A program made the position numbers and the translations under genes. This document shows, in pieces, positions 27,801 through 42,800 of a stretch of 64,000 nt of DNA. The notes under the pieces were generated by a model. That model worked only from the letters and a program-made list of their open reading frames with translations, made no database searches and was not told the DNA's origin. Location of the stretch: NCBI GenBank assembly GCA_035582835.1, contig JAYKAV010003166.1, forward strand, positions 1,910,611 to 1,974,610, read 5' to 3'. This DNA comes from Phoebastria nigripes (Eukaryota > Chordata > Aves > Procellariiformes > Diomedeidae). Numbering within the stretch: the stretch's first letter is position 1; each line of letters starts with the position of its first letter.

Positions 27801-30800
27801 ACTTACCCCTTTTCTTCCACAAGTTATGATCATAGAGATATATCAAAAGGTTCCCTCCTTCCACTCACAAACTGTGCCAACTCCTCAGGATACTTACACT
27901 AGTGTGGTGGGCTGACCTTGGCTAGCTGTTGGGTACCCACCCAGCCGCTCTCTCACTCCCCTCCTCAGCAAGACAGGGGGAAAAAACACAATGAAAAGCT
28001 TGTAGGTCGAGGTAAGGACAGGGAGATCACCCACCAGTTACCGCCACGGACAAAAAGGATTCAATTTGGGGAAGTTTAATTTAATTTATTGCCAATTAAT
28101 ACAGACAGTTAATGCCCTGCTGCCCCAAACCGGTAGATTTTGGCCCCAAGCACTACTCAATGTTGTCGGAGCTACAGAAATCACTGGTAAGCAAAGGGTC
28201 TCATCTCTGTGAACATCTCGCGTCTCATCTAATGACACAGAACTCCTGCATTAGGCATAGCTACGTGACCTGTTCAGGAGTGGAACTAATCTGTTTACCT
28301 CACCATAATCTCTACATTGAAATTCATCATCTTTTTGGAAATCTTTGTCACTATTGTTTTATCTTAGTAAAAATGCCACACTAATAATTTCCCCAAGTCA
28401 GAAGGCTGTGTTACACCTTCCATTCCTCCTCAATGTTATGTGATGAGCTGCATAAGAATGGAATTTCAGGCATTACCACGGAGAGTATCTAGTGCTCTGA
28501 AGATTTATAAAAGTCAATCTGATATAAAAATTGAGAAGGTAGTGTGACAATACTGCTGACATGCACACAAGCCACAGAAAGTAAAGAGTATAGGCTAACA
28601 CCTATCCTGGAAGCCATCCACATAGGATTTAGTTTCTCCAGCCTGATCTGATGATAATTTCAGTCACCTTTTTTCCTGTTTCATTTTAAAAGCTGTACAT
28701 TCATGCCACTAAATACATGCAGTTAGACCAGGAGCATACTTAAGGCTGAGTAAATGGATCCTTTCACTGTCAAAGCCTTGATATTTAAAGAAGCATTAAC
28801 AGTCAATTGCAGTCTAGGAAACAAGGAGGATGTCAGTTATGGGATTCACAACAGTTACAGCAAGGATACCAAGTTGGAACAAGGAATCCCTGGAGAAAAA
28901 AATTCTGATTAGGGAGAAGATTTCAGGGGCGGATAGGGGGTTTACAGTACCTTCCAAGGTGCTACGAACTGAACCATGACATTAAGTAAGCATTAAAAAA
29001 AATTTCATTTCCCCATCTCCATTATAACCCGCAATCTTTCTTTCCTCTTTCTTTTTTGGTGAATATGATCTTAAACGCAGGCAGGGTGCTATACAGCAAG
29101 TCAGAGAAGCCCGAGCACTCCTCAAAGCTTCACCGAAGGGGCTAAGCAAAGCTCACACACAAGCCCAGAACAGCAAGTCTTGTACCATTTACGGAGACTT
29201 GTCTTGGCAGCCCATACTACTATGAGTCCGACGGCCGTTTGGTTTCAGCTGTGCTGCTAGCATTTAATTAGCACACATTAACCACAAAAATGTGGTTGGA
29301 CAAGGATAGAAGTCACTCCAGGTAAATTGACACGGGACTCCTAGGTTCACCTGTTCACAATGTTGCATGTTTCTATGGATGGATGGATGTGGCTTGTGGC
29401 AAGCAAATCACAACTCATAAATATTTGTCTGACTAAATTCCTGGAAACGCATGTCTGGCAAAAGGTTGTCCCAGACACCCGGTTACCTTCTGGTTCACAG
29501 AGCAAGAAAACAATTTCAGCATATTTAGGTGACATAACACTTGTCTGCCTCAACGCCCAATCTATAAAACAAAAACATTTTGCAAACCACTCAGCCTTTC
29601 AGTTAAAAAGCAACACAAACCCGAAGCGTCAAATCTGCATCACATGAATAACTGTTCTTTCCCAGTCTATCCTTTCATCATCTCGAATAAAAGGTAATAT
29701 GTAACTACAGAGAGTATCAAATTTTTATACTCTTCAAAAAAGTATTTCACTTCCTCACATAAAGAAGTTTTGTCACTGCCCCAAACTTACAAGCCAAACA
29801 GCTTCTCAGATTTTCTGAAGACCCTAAATAGTTATAATAGGTCACACATTTGACATTAACTCCACGGCCTGGAATTCTTCCATGTAAGGATTGCCACCAT
29901 CCAAAGTTAGTGTACGTTTTAAAAAAAAAAAAAAAAAAAAAAATCACATTAAGAGATGTTTCAGGAAGTCCTCTACTAAGCTATAAATAAACAGTGATGT
30001 ATTGGTGAAAACACTGTAGGGTAGCAGTCAAGCAGATATACTTGAGGCCAGGAAGATGAACCACAGGCAAAAGAAATGCCCTGACACCCTGTAGCACAGC
30101 CACAGTGCCTGATCAGTTCTTTCCACATCGTTTTTTTTTACTGCTGAGCATGTACAGATGCTCCCAATCCCCTCCTATGTTTTTATTCCTGTAGACAGGC
30201 AAATATTAAAGTGTTAGCACCTAATACAGAGGAAAGTCTCCCAAACACATATTTGGCCTGCAAAATAGAATATACATCTTTAGAAATCGACAAACATATG
30301 TCTAAGCAAAACTGGACTGAGTCAGCTAAACATCTTCATATTTATCTTAAGGATAGCTAGGTTGTTTGCCCAGAAGACTAGGAGGAGAAACAGTCAGAAA
30401 GAACCTGATCAAGCGATGCAAAATTATAGTNGTACTTGAGAAACCGGTCGGCATTTACATCACACTTGCTGTAAAGGGTGAATTACTGAAACACAGATCA
30501 ATTTTAAAAACTTCCTTTTAACTACCTCATGGAATTCACTTTTACAGAAAGTGAGATTTACATTATCAGTCGACCAATATTTTGTAATTGTAACTAAGTT
30601 ACCTAATCTTATACCTCACATAATAACTGTTGGTAGAGCATTTATGACCAGAACTCCTTCCTTTTCAGCCTCTACGGCATANGTTCAAGTTGCCACCTCT
30701 TCTACTTTAATCAACTACAAAAAAAAAAAAAAAAAAAAAGCTCAACCTCATCATTCTCCACCCTACTTTAATTTCTCTACCCTTCTTTGTATACCCTTGC

Positions 30801-33800
30801 CGCTTGCTTTAAGGGTGACTCCTTTTCACTGCTCTTCAGGGCTGCTTCACAAATCGCCTCCTGCGGAGTGACAAGGCATGCCCCTTCGTCCTGAAAGAGC
30901 ACCCAGCAGATACCGCCATCACTCTGGGGAGAAACTATGCCAATGCAAACACCTTCTGCCTGCCTCGCCCCCAACTTTATGAGCCTCCTTCAGGAAATGC
31001 TAAATGCAGTTTAGTTTCTAAAATGAACATTTACAGCCACTAGTACCACAAGCAAACGGAATTTCAAATTCCATTTATTAAACCTCTTGTGTCTCACAGC
31101 AGTACAAACCACACAACTTTGGTAAGTTTTCACAATCAGAATATTTTATATAAATCATAGACTAAAGGCATGTTGAGTGGAGGTCAAAACACATTTTTGC
31201 TGTGGCTACAGGCAGCATGCCCACTATACAATGAAAAACTGCAAGTTTTGAGGGGATTGTTTTGTTCTTTTTAATAGCTAACGAAAATTTACCTACAACA
31301 TAATTCCATCCTCTTCCAGCTAGNAGCTTTATGTCACCCTCCTTTCAACTTCCTTCATGTTTATGATTTATAGCTGAACCTTTTTTAAAACTACATCTGA
31401 AAAACTAAAGGCTTACCTTGAAAGCGGGTATATCCTAATGTTTCTCCTCGGAAACTCTTATAATATTTTACTCCATAAACTATAATTGGTCTTCTAAGAA
31501 TATGTGCAAGTACAAAAATGTGTGTCTGCTCCAAACTCGCTCCAGGCTGAACCAAACACAAAGAAAGACAACACTTGAAACAGAACATATCAGTCTCTAC
31601 TTTGAAATTTGAAATCTAGTCTCCAAATTGAGACAGAAAATCCTTTTAAGAGTGATCTAGCTTTGACAGGAAAAAATGAAAGACTGGAAGACTATTACGT
31701 ATCAGTTGGAAATAAGCAAAAACATTTCAGCTTGCACAAGAACTTAATCTGTCAGTAATAATTCTTTGTCCTATTGCCCAGATTCAATCTAACATATTTC
31801 ACTCCCCAGTTAGAAGTAAAACTCTACATACATAATGTTTAGTCTAAAAATAATTCACTCATCTGAGGAAAGGTTAAGGTAAATACCTTTTGATGATAGG
31901 AAAAGAGCACATCCAAAACAAATCACAAGAAAATAGCACCAAAATCATGTTTATACTTTAAAAGAGAAGTTAAAAATATTCCTATAGTTGGAAGCTTATA
32001 GGAATGTAAATCTCATTTTGGAGGGGAGTTATAAAATATCAGCTTGCTGAAGTTTTAGTAGTGTAAGCTTACAGGTTTGTAGGTATGTTCTAGGAGGTAA
32101 GTGTTGCAGGAGCTAGAGGCAGGACATTAAATAGGCNATTGTGTATTAGTTAATTGTACAGACTTTACTCTGACACCAAAAGAAACAGACATTTTTTTGT
32201 ACTGTACTGCTTAATGGTAAGGTCAAAAATTAGAATTTTAAATGAACTTCTCCATCTTGGCAGGAAGAGTCTACCCAGTAATACTTTAAGATTGCTGGCT
32301 TAAGAGGAATGTTTTCCTTTATACATGAAAATTCTTATTCCTGAAGAACACTGAGTTTTTCAGTTTTCTTTTCAGAAAGATTAAAATATCCTTTCTAACA
32401 GCCACCTTATAAAGAACCTTTCTTACCTGGCTCGCAAGAGAGAGTATGAATGCCCAATCTTCCTGCCACTGTTCCTCGCGCAATGAGAAATGTAAACCAA
32501 AGCTTTGGGAATACCACGATTCCCACTCTTTCCAGCGCGTATAGAACCTAAAATGTTAGAGAGAGAGAAAGAGTGGTAAAGACAAGAATATTTACTCAAC
32601 CACCATACACCCGATAGCAATATTCAACCCTTGTAATTCTTTATCCCAACTCTGTATAGAAGGGGGAAGAAAGAGCGCATACATCAGTAAAACTGTATTT
32701 TTTTTTTTTTTTAATTTTATTTTTTTTTTTAATCTTCAGGAGATTCCATTTGCTAATCTCATTTAAGAAATCACTTGGGATCGCAATGCCTACAGCAAAC
32801 ATGCTGTAATAGATGCAAGTTCCTAACAGGCTCCTGGCTAGTTTGATATTTGTTGTAATAAGCCTAAATAAGGCTTCAAAAAAAGCCTATTTACTTTTAA
32901 GTGTTGATGTACAGGGAACAAAACCAAGACATTCCACTTCACNTAACAGGAGCTGCTCATTCTTCTCATACGAACAATACAGGTATTCTCTATTGTTGGC
33001 CATATCATGAGCCAATTAACTTCAAAGTACTTGAGTTTCAACTTCAAATAGACCGTNGTTAAGAGGCAGAATCTGTTTTAGATCACTTTTTGGAGCAAAG
33101 AGTATGGTAATTTCACATTATATGGAATAGTTACAAAGCAGCATGGATAAGAATCAAATATAGAAAGTTGGATTAATCCAATTCACACCAATAGTTTTAA
33201 AGTCACAGGATTTGTATTTTTCTGTTTAAATTAATATTAGCATTTTTGTACACTAGTTTAGTCCTAATGTTTTATCTTTCTTAATCAATTACAAAGAAAA
33301 ATGACCTACACATTAACAAGCAGATGCTGGCTTTTTAAAATTTTAAACTCAGTCCAGTCACTGCACTATGGGAAGGTCACAACTTCACATTAGGAACACG
33401 GGTTTAGTGAAGAGTGCGAAGCCAACTTTTAAACAATGGCCNTTACCGTGAATACAAAGAAACCATTCTGAAGTTCACCTTATTAAAAAAGTCATTGAAA
33501 TGAACTCATTTAATTAAAATCTGAGAAAATTAACAGACAGTGAGTGTGTGTGGAAGAAACCTCTTCTATGCTTTCAGTAAAGATGTAATCATCCTAAAAT
33601 CTTGGTGTCTATAACAGTTGTCACCAACCAGGCTGGCTTTCCCAAGTACAGCTAAAACCTTTGCATGGCTTAAAAGACCTATTAGTAAGANATTTTGAGG
33701 TGTTACTGTGAATAAGCACATAGACCTATCTACAGGGAATCTTCCAGACCTATCTACATTCCAGTTTCTATCCAAATACAATCAACTGCTTCTATCTTTG

Positions 33801-36800
33801 CAGCTGACAGATATTTTACCTGTTTTCCCCCCNAAATGTCTAACCAAACACCTTGTGCTAAATGAATTAATTGCTAGGTCTCCTGAAAGAAGTTTAATCA
33901 GATTTTGCTTAAAAAAGACAAACAACAACAAAACAAAAACAACAAACAGACAAACAAACCCAAAAAACACACCAACCCCACAAAAGCTCTACTGTGGAAG
34001 TGTTTTCCTAAAGAAGTTTCTTCTTTGCGTTAGTCAGCCATAGACACAGTTATCTCTAGGTGTTCACAGGAAGTAGCCTTGTAGACAGAAGTCAAGGCTC
34101 AAGATTTTGATGTCATTTAAAACAAACTTTTCAGTTTAACACGAGAGAACTGAACAAATCTGTTAAAAAAAATTCTGAAAGCCAACTTAGGGCATATGCC
34201 CATTCTCCATCAAAAGCTAACGATGGAATACAAAAAGGGACAGATCAGTAAACTAAAAAAGTGCAGCTATTTAAAAGGTGAGTGGAAAAGACTCCACAGG
34301 CCAGAGCCTCTGGGAACTCCACTATTGAGCTTTTTCTGAGTACCAGACACTAGACCGTCTCTAGTAAATAGATTCTTCTTTGTTCAGCATCTAAACAAAT
34401 GTAACAAAATGAGGCCAAATGAGTTACATGAGTATTCTGTGTCTGACTATAAAGATACCCATTTTTCAGTGTCTTTGTGAATGCTTTGAAGAACAATTCC
34501 ACCAGATAAAAGTTTAAGCATACTGTTGTTGAGACTAGTGATTGCGTTTAGGAGCCTATTCCTTCAGCAACTATCATTAAAGCCAGTGACGACAATGTCA
34601 CTTCCTATCTGCTACACATCCTATCCCACAAAATTAAAAGTAAATGTATCTTGGCCAACACAGAAGCTATACAGCAATTACAGAATGTACAGGATGATCA
34701 GTTTACAACAGAACTTAATTAAAAGACTTCTACTAATTTTTCCAATGACAAACTAGCAAATAAGATTATCCAGACTGAGGGTAGGCAACTGTATTCAAAT
34801 AACTATAAAGGAACACATGAATCAGTTAAAAAAAAAATTGTGCTTCCAATAAGGATAAAGATTAAGTAAATTCAGAGTAAAATGCAAATTCTGTCTAGAA
34901 CATGAACTAAAAAGCTTAATCAGATTTAATACACTAAATAATGAGTGTTATGTTAGATACAGTCAACAGTCACAGTAAGTCAACAACAGTTAACACTAAC
35001 ATTTTGAAAGATTGGTTTAAACCTCAATGTATTTTGCAGCATGTTTTTGGATACCATGCTTGTTTTTGTTACCATAAAGAACAAAACCTGATCTATCATA
35101 AATTTCTGTTCTGGCCTCAGCGGAACTGCTTGCGATGCCAGGGACATTCCTGCGTGGTCGAGATGCACACTCCATTATAAACAACTCTAAAGTAACGACA
35201 GATCCATTCAGAGACAGGTTCTCAGGAGAATTGTTACTGAAGCATCACTTTATCGAATCCAGCTCTGGATGCTAATTTTGGGAGTTCTCTCCAAACAGCA
35301 GGCAGCTGGGGACAGTAACCACAAAAGCTACTTATAGGTACCCCTAAAATTAACCTTTGTTGTTGACTTCCTGTACAGCACACAGAGCAAGGGGACAGGC
35401 TCTTTCTCTAGTATGCCTGCTGATAGTGTTTCTCTTGTCCTTGACTACAAGAACGTAAGAAACCTAATCCCCTGTGTCTTACATTATTAGTCTTTATCAG
35501 TCTCTTCCCTTAGTCCCATTACACACTTGAGAGCTGGTGGACACTGCTGGGGGTCCAACTGTAAGAATTTTTCCTCTAGCAGAGGCAAACCACAGTATCG
35601 GGCTAAAGAAGGTTGCCAGTGTAGATCAACAAAAGTTGTTTTACAGAATGATAAATTAATTCTATGGCCAAATGACAGCACTAGTTAAATGTCAACACTC
35701 TGCTTTACTGCCATTATTTTAGCAGACAGAACAGGAACAAAAAGAGCAATACCGAATAAAGCTGTAACTAAGCAGATGGAATGAAAATACTGAAAAGTTT
35801 ATACAGGAATAAAAGGCTATCTTCTATCAACGATCTTCTGCAAAGCTTCCACCAACAGCAGCAAGGCATGGCGTGTGCATGATTTACATTGCCAGTAAAT
35901 TCCAGTCTTAACTGTGGTTAGCGCACTCTCAACACAGCATAAAATATTTTACTCTTGTTTTAAATGCTATTTGCTGAATATCACATACTGTCACTGAGTT
36001 CAGAATGTCCAGGTTTCCAGTGCTCGCATGTAAAACACGCTAGATCTAGATTACTACATGAATCATGCTGTGACTCAACATCTTTGAGGCACACAATCCA
36101 CAGTAAATTGGGGAGTGGCAGTTAAGTTTCTTTTTAATACTATACTACAATCAACTACTACGCTACATGGAAAACTATCTTTAAAGTTGACAAAAACTAA
36201 CTTACCAATGCGAGCAGTCATGTAAACTGTCGTGAAGAGCTTTCCGCAGCACTGAATCCTTGTCGTAAATGCCCCAAGTGGCTTGTAGTACTGAATCAAG
36301 CAGGCAGTCCCCTGCAGTCCGATTCCAAAGTGCATATAATCTGCTGTCCAAGCGCGTACCCAGTTCCAGTGACCAGTTAATAATGGGAGATTCCTCTTCT
36401 AGCTCTGCAACATGACAATAACCTCTTTTAAAACCTATATTCATTTGAAGTCTCAGAGAATCTGAACAGCACAGTAATGGCATTTACACGAATAAAACTA
36501 AGTTTTCCTTTATACTACAAAAATAGATGAACTACAATGGCTAAAGTCATTCCTTGGGCAAAATACTGTCAAAGAAAAGAAGGGGAAAAAAAAAAACCAA
36601 ACCAAAACAAACAAAACAAACCATAGCCTTAAACAAAGCATCACATCATTTGTTTGATGATTGTTACTGAAGTGGAAAGATTTGTTCGGTTTTCTTTAAA
36701 GAGTTTGTGACTTAAAACTGTAAAGCTTTAAAATCTTTAAAATTCAAAGATATATTACAAANGTAATTTCTACAGACTCCATTCTCTCTCTGCCTCATAA

Positions 36801-39800
36801 ATAGACTGTAAATGTTAAAATTAAAATAATTCCAGAGCGAAGATTAACTTGAAAGCATCAGATCTATACTTAAAACAAATTCAGGCAACAAAGCCACATG
36901 TGTACACATACACACTTTTTTTTTTTAATAACAAATATTCTCTAATGAAAAGCAAGGAGAGATTCTAGGCATTCTCAGAGCACTGAGGGACAGACTTTTT
37001 AGTAGGGCCTGTTGCAATAGGACAAGGGGTAGTGGTTTTAAACTAAAAGAGGGTAGATTCAGACTAGATATAAGGAAGACGTTTTTTACGATGAGGGTGG
37101 TGAGGCACTAGCACAGGTTGCCCAGAGAGGTGGTAGATGCCCCATCCCTGGAAACATTCAAGGTCAGGTTGGANGGGGCTCTGAGCAACCTGATCTAGTG
37201 GAAGATGTCCCTGGTCATGGCAGGGGGGTTGGACTAGATGACCTTTAAAGGTCCCTTCCAACCCAAACTATTCTATGATTTTATGATTCATTTACCTTTC
37301 TGAACATCTCTATCAAGTACTTCGTCAAATAACTTTTCTTGGACTGTGGGNGGTAAGTCTTCAATATCTGGAAAAATAGAAAGCAAATACAAAAGTCATT
37401 TTGTGTTACTGTGAAAGAGACACGTTACCAGCTGATGCTCAGGAGAACTTAGGCAACAGCTTTCACCCTATCATCCCTAATGTCTCCTCTGAAAAGCTGC
37501 TATTATTTTCAGATCTGTCATTTGTGACCATAGGCTTCATGGAGCACACTGAAGTAGGTATGTATCTCAGACTGACTGTCATACCTTTTATGCAGAAAGG
37601 ATCGTCACAGCACACGTAGGGTAAGAATGGATTTCTCTGAAGGAGAAAGTGAAGTAGAGAACCACTTGGGGGGGGGGGGTTGAGAAAGAAGAAAAGAAAA
37701 AAAAAAGAAAAAAAAAAGAGTATTTTCAACCCTACTATATTTAGGACAGCTTCAATCCTAAGCAGTAGTTTTCCACCCATCTGAATGACTTCCCCTCCCC
37801 GGTCTCCCCCAGTGGACAGGTACAGTTTGCCAAGAGACTTGTTCTTGTACAGAACACCCACTTTCTTAGTCATTTCATGCAGATTTCAACAAAATAGTTC
37901 AGAGAACCCCAATGGTCTGCAGGCCACAGTTTGCAGGTTGCAAAAACAAGAAATGGGAAAATTATTGAGCTATGACACAGAAAATGCCACTGACATACTG
38001 ACAACTGTTCCAAGAGCTTNACAAACAGGATCTGCCACTGTGGATCTACTGTTATTAAAAAAAAGGGCAGAAAATTGTGTAATGGGCAAAACTCTTGTGA
38101 CTCCTGTATCACGTAAAACAATAAACACACGTTCTAAAACTCAAACATTTGCTATACTTTAAAGATTTGCTCATGGCCTGCATTTCAATACAGGGTAAGT
38201 AGTAAAGGGTTGCTAGGCAGATGAGCAACTAGAGAAACTTTGCTAGCTTCAGCACAATTGTGAAACTTAAATAAGGGAGTAAATCAAATAGTTAAACAGC
38301 AACATCTAGTATCCCTTCAGGCAGTCTAGGGAATAATGACTGGGCTCTAAGGGGTATTTCAAGGACACGAAGATCTCTCTTAATTCCAGTGTCAGATCTG
38401 CCAGTCCTGCTCGGATGTCCAATACCTTAGGGCTTCTAAAAGTGAAGGCCACATTTAGGCACATGAGTTGCTACTGAAGCATAGTATTGTTTCTATTGTT
38501 TGGTGCAGGCAGGGTGTTGTGGGGTGGTCTTTTTTTTTTTTTTTTGTATGATTGTTCTTTTTAAAATAAAACTGGCTTACAGTGGCCAGCAATCAATTTA
38601 AAAGTTTTGCACTCTAATGTCTGTGCATTGGCTCTTCAGGAGGATCCTATCCATTTATTTGAAAGATTGAGTGGAAACTGGTTCCTAAACTATATCTTAT
38701 AAGATGTAATACCGGAATAGGATTGTGTGATTTATACCACTATCCTTGGAAACGCTGTCTTGAGACCAACTACTAACTGTTGACTACAAAAGATGTTCAG
38801 TTGACTAAGTGTGATGGAATTGGAAATACATTGACAGTCTTGATGTACAGAAGCTCTTGAACATTCTTATTCTTTAATTATTTAACGGCTATTACATGTG
38901 TCAAAAAGCTGCACAGTGGTTTAAAACATGTCTCTTGAAAAGACTGAAAAAATTCCTCAGGTCTGGCGAGAGCAACATTTCTCTTGTGTGTTACAAAATC
39001 ATTCTGTTGCCCCTCTTTCCCTTCTCTTCCCCCAAACAGCAATGAAGTGTTAGTCTCTAGACACTTCGTACACCCATGCCGTCTGCCTCTCATATGTGAC
39101 CCACAGAATAAGACTGAATACAGCACCTCAAACATATAGTTGTAGACAAGTGGTAAATATTATCCAGACTTTTTGAAGAGAAGGAGATGAGGTAACGCTC
39201 AACCAAAGAGGTTCCAAATACAACTCTTACAATGCTACTGCTTTATAAAAAAGACAAACAGATCTGCTGATTAGTACAGTTTCCATCTACACATTTTCTT
39301 ACCTCTGGTAGCATTTCTATTAAAGGAAACAGCTACTGAAGATTAAAAGTCTTCTAATAGCTTTTTGTTAATAGACAAACATTCTCTTGATCGCGGAGTA
39401 CCTCAGAAGTATTCAAAGAGTGGTATTGCTATAACCAGGTAGAAATGCAAAGAATAGCTCTGGGCCTCAACGGAAAGGACTGAAAGCTAACATAGCTATG
39501 TGAAAAGTCATGTTAGAGCCCAGAAACATCTGGGCTCCAATCTTAACTTTAAAGACAGCCTTTCCTTAGAATACACCACTTTTCTTCAATTTCCTCATGT
39601 CTAAAGAGGACAACAGATGTTCACTTCATAGGAACAACGTATGGGTTGAAGTGCGCAAAAACTGAATATTAATAAGCAAATTCAACTACTAGATCTGACC
39701 TAAACTATTAAAACTTAATAAATAAAACCTATACACACACACCATCACCATCAGAAAGTCAAAATATACATCCAAACCAAGCAATTCTCAACTAGATGAC

Positions 39801-42800
39801 AAAAAAAAAAAATCTTCCATCAGTAAGAAGAATTTCGTAACTACCTGCAGGTAACGTAAACGTTACAAGGTCAGTCAGAAAATAGCAAGCAAAGTCTCCC
39901 TTTCGTTGATGAAGAGATGCAGCAATTTCACGACGAATTTGTTCTGTGACCTCCGGACACACCATGGCAGGAATGCACTTCGCTGCATGTTGTGATACCT
40001 GTAACGTAACACAGTTACTGCGCTCAGTATTATTTCTAGTTAAACACGAAGACTTAGGAGTGGTAACCACCAGCGGACAGTATTTTGTTAGCAAGTAATG
40101 CAACAGAAGTATAAACGTTGGTACCCTGAAAGATTAAAAGTTGAGTGACTCTCAATGAATCAGTGTCTCATTTGTCATGTAGTTGATAACAAAGCTGGTT
40201 AAAAACCTCTTGAAATCAAAGAAGTGAATTAACAGGTGACCAATACCAGCAGGAAAAGGAAAGCAAAAAATATAGGCAAGAGCTAGATAACAATGGGAAA
40301 TACACCTCAAATCTTATGCATAAGCCCAGTCTACATTTAACAAAGAACTTCATTACCACAGCACAAGACAGTTTCCTACAAAGAATCTTCCCAAAAACTA
40401 TTAAGATACTAAAATTTCTCCAGATTCTAATCATCACTGGCAGCAGGAACTCATTCAATTATACAGGGCAAGTGACACAGGGATGACACTGGATATATAA
40501 AAAAAAACTTTAAGACACACATTTTCACTAGTTAATATCCTAGCAAAGGAAAGTATCACTGTGGCTCAAACACTACTAAGCATTTTCACAAATGGTATGT
40601 TGAGTAAGAATTCCTAGAAACTGAAACAAAACCAAACAGAAAAACCTGAAAGACAGTATTTCAGCAAATTAACTTGTTTTTAAACGTGTAACTCCATCCA
40701 CCCAGACAGCTATGTAAGCAGCACAAAACTACTGATATTAGCCATATATAAATATATAGTCTTCTCAAGGCTCTAGCTACATTTGTCTTGCTTCATCTAC
40801 TCTTTTTAATTACTCAACCCTACGCATTCCATCATCCTTACGCGCTTCTCAAGCATGCTACTTTTCTCAGGAACATGTGCTTTCAGAATTGCACTGACGA
40901 TCAAAAGAGGGAAGGAGGCAGAATACAAATTTGGCTCTGATCAGGTGAGGAACCAGAAGTCTGAGATGAAGATAACAGACAAAAAGAGGTAACAGAATTA
41001 TTTACAGGCCTAGTAAGAGGAAGGCAAAGGTGGAGGAAGGCAAAGGTGGAGGAAGGCAAAGGTGGAGGAAGGCAAAGGTGGAGGAAGGCAAAGGTGGAGG
41101 AAGGCAAAGGTGGAGGAAGGCAAAGNNNNNNNNNNNNNNNNNNNNNNNNNNNNNNNNNNNNNNNNNNNNNNNNNNNNNNNNNNNNNNNNNNNNNNNNNNN
41201 NNNNNNNNNNNNNNNNNNNNNNNNNNNNNNNNNNNNNNNNNNNNNNNNNNNNNNNNNNNNNNNNNNNNNNNNNNNNNNNNNNNNNNNNNNNNNNNNNNNN
41301 NNNNNNNNNNNNNNNNNNNNNNNNNNNNNNNNNNNNNNNNNNNNNNNNNNNNNNNNNNNNNNNNNNNNNNNNNNNNNNNNNNNNNNNNNNNNNNNNNNNN
41401 NNNNNNNNNNNNNNNTGGAGGAAGGCAAAGGTGGAGGAAGGCAAAGGTGGAGGAAGGCAAAGGTGGAGGAAGGCAAAGGTGGAGGAAGGCAAAGGTGGAG
41501 GAAGGCAAAGATCACCAGAAGTGAGGTGGAACGTACAAAAACATACAAGGAAATGGAACATGCAAGAGCAAGGAGACCACAGAGAGGAACCAACCAGTCT
41601 ATAAAATGGGCAGAGAGTGGAAAAAATGCAGCAATTTTGCAAAGCAAGAAGTTCACCTTTCTCTAGAAAAGAAGCTCCCAAGAAAACCAGGGAAGAAAGA
41701 CCAGGTAGACTTATTCATTAAGAAAACTCAGAAAAAACTACGCTGTCATTGATCTCAGTGTTTTGCTTTCAGGGCATTTCCTCTCCCCCACCCAAAGCAC
41801 AGGAAGCCTCACAATAGCTCACTTCCACCGCCAGTAAGGTCAGAACGTGTGCCAAGACTGCTCATTAAGGAGAAAACTGAACGTCCTCAAGACCACCACA
41901 TACATACAGTCCTAAAGTAAAACTTCTTAAGCAGAAACATCAACAAAGGCACAAAGCAGCAATTCATGTATTCTAATAATATTAGCCTCTATCTTCTAGC
42001 AAATAAAGTTACATGTCACTGGCTGCAAACAATGGTAGTGTTGTTACATAAGGTTCTTATTCAATCTATGCAAGGGCCAAAGTAACTCACCTCCGTAAGC
42101 AAAATTGCTAGCATATCTTGTCTCTGAAAGCGTATCGCCAGATGTACAAGTGTGTACCCAACGTCAAAAGCAGAAGGGCGATTTAGCAGGCGTACTTCAT
42201 CTGCAGTAAGCTGGCGGGCAATATCTCCTCCTGATGACTTGTAAGCTTCAACAGCAGCTAAATCACCTTCTACAACTCCTGAAGAAAAAAAATTACAATT
42301 CATTTTAGCTAGTGAATGAGCCACTCTGAATCAAACCACCTCATTTAACACAGTTTACCTCTATCTATTCTGATAGAGACCTAACATATGCAGATCAAGT
42401 GCATACCAACAATCTTGCAAAGTTTTATTTCTTTTTTTTTTTTTAAGCAGAAGACTACAAAATACTTACACTTACCTCACCTCCTAGACCATTTCCACTA
42501 TCCAAACTAGTTGGAAGATATGGCAGATCAAAAGCCAGCCATGAAGTGGTGCAGAGGAGCCTTGATGAAATACCTAGCATAACATACTCACTAGCGTTTC
42601 ATTTGATCAGCAGTACTGAGGGAAAGTCATTCATTCACAGTACAGAGATTAGTTTGATTATNATATCTTCCCTTTTAACTTATCTTAAAAACAAACTACT
42701 GGATCTAAGAAATAGATCTATTAAAAGGTTTTTGGGATAAAAGCCTCCCCCCCCCGCCAAATATGGTTTAAAACAGTGTTGGAAGACAGTACAGAGTACA

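Larger units (their letters stand above)
39999..42090 (-). other. ZRANB1: ZRANB1 intron 2
   Basis: About 2.1 kb as assembled between exons 2 and 3. Contains the 16-bp minisatellite with an unresolved gap, so the true length is unknown. Confidence 0.85.

Noticed and set aside
41030..41681. Several open frames of 160-250 codons across the minisatellite on both strands
   Set aside because: Created by a 16-bp repeat and a run of Ns; repeats read as 16-residue periods in every frame.
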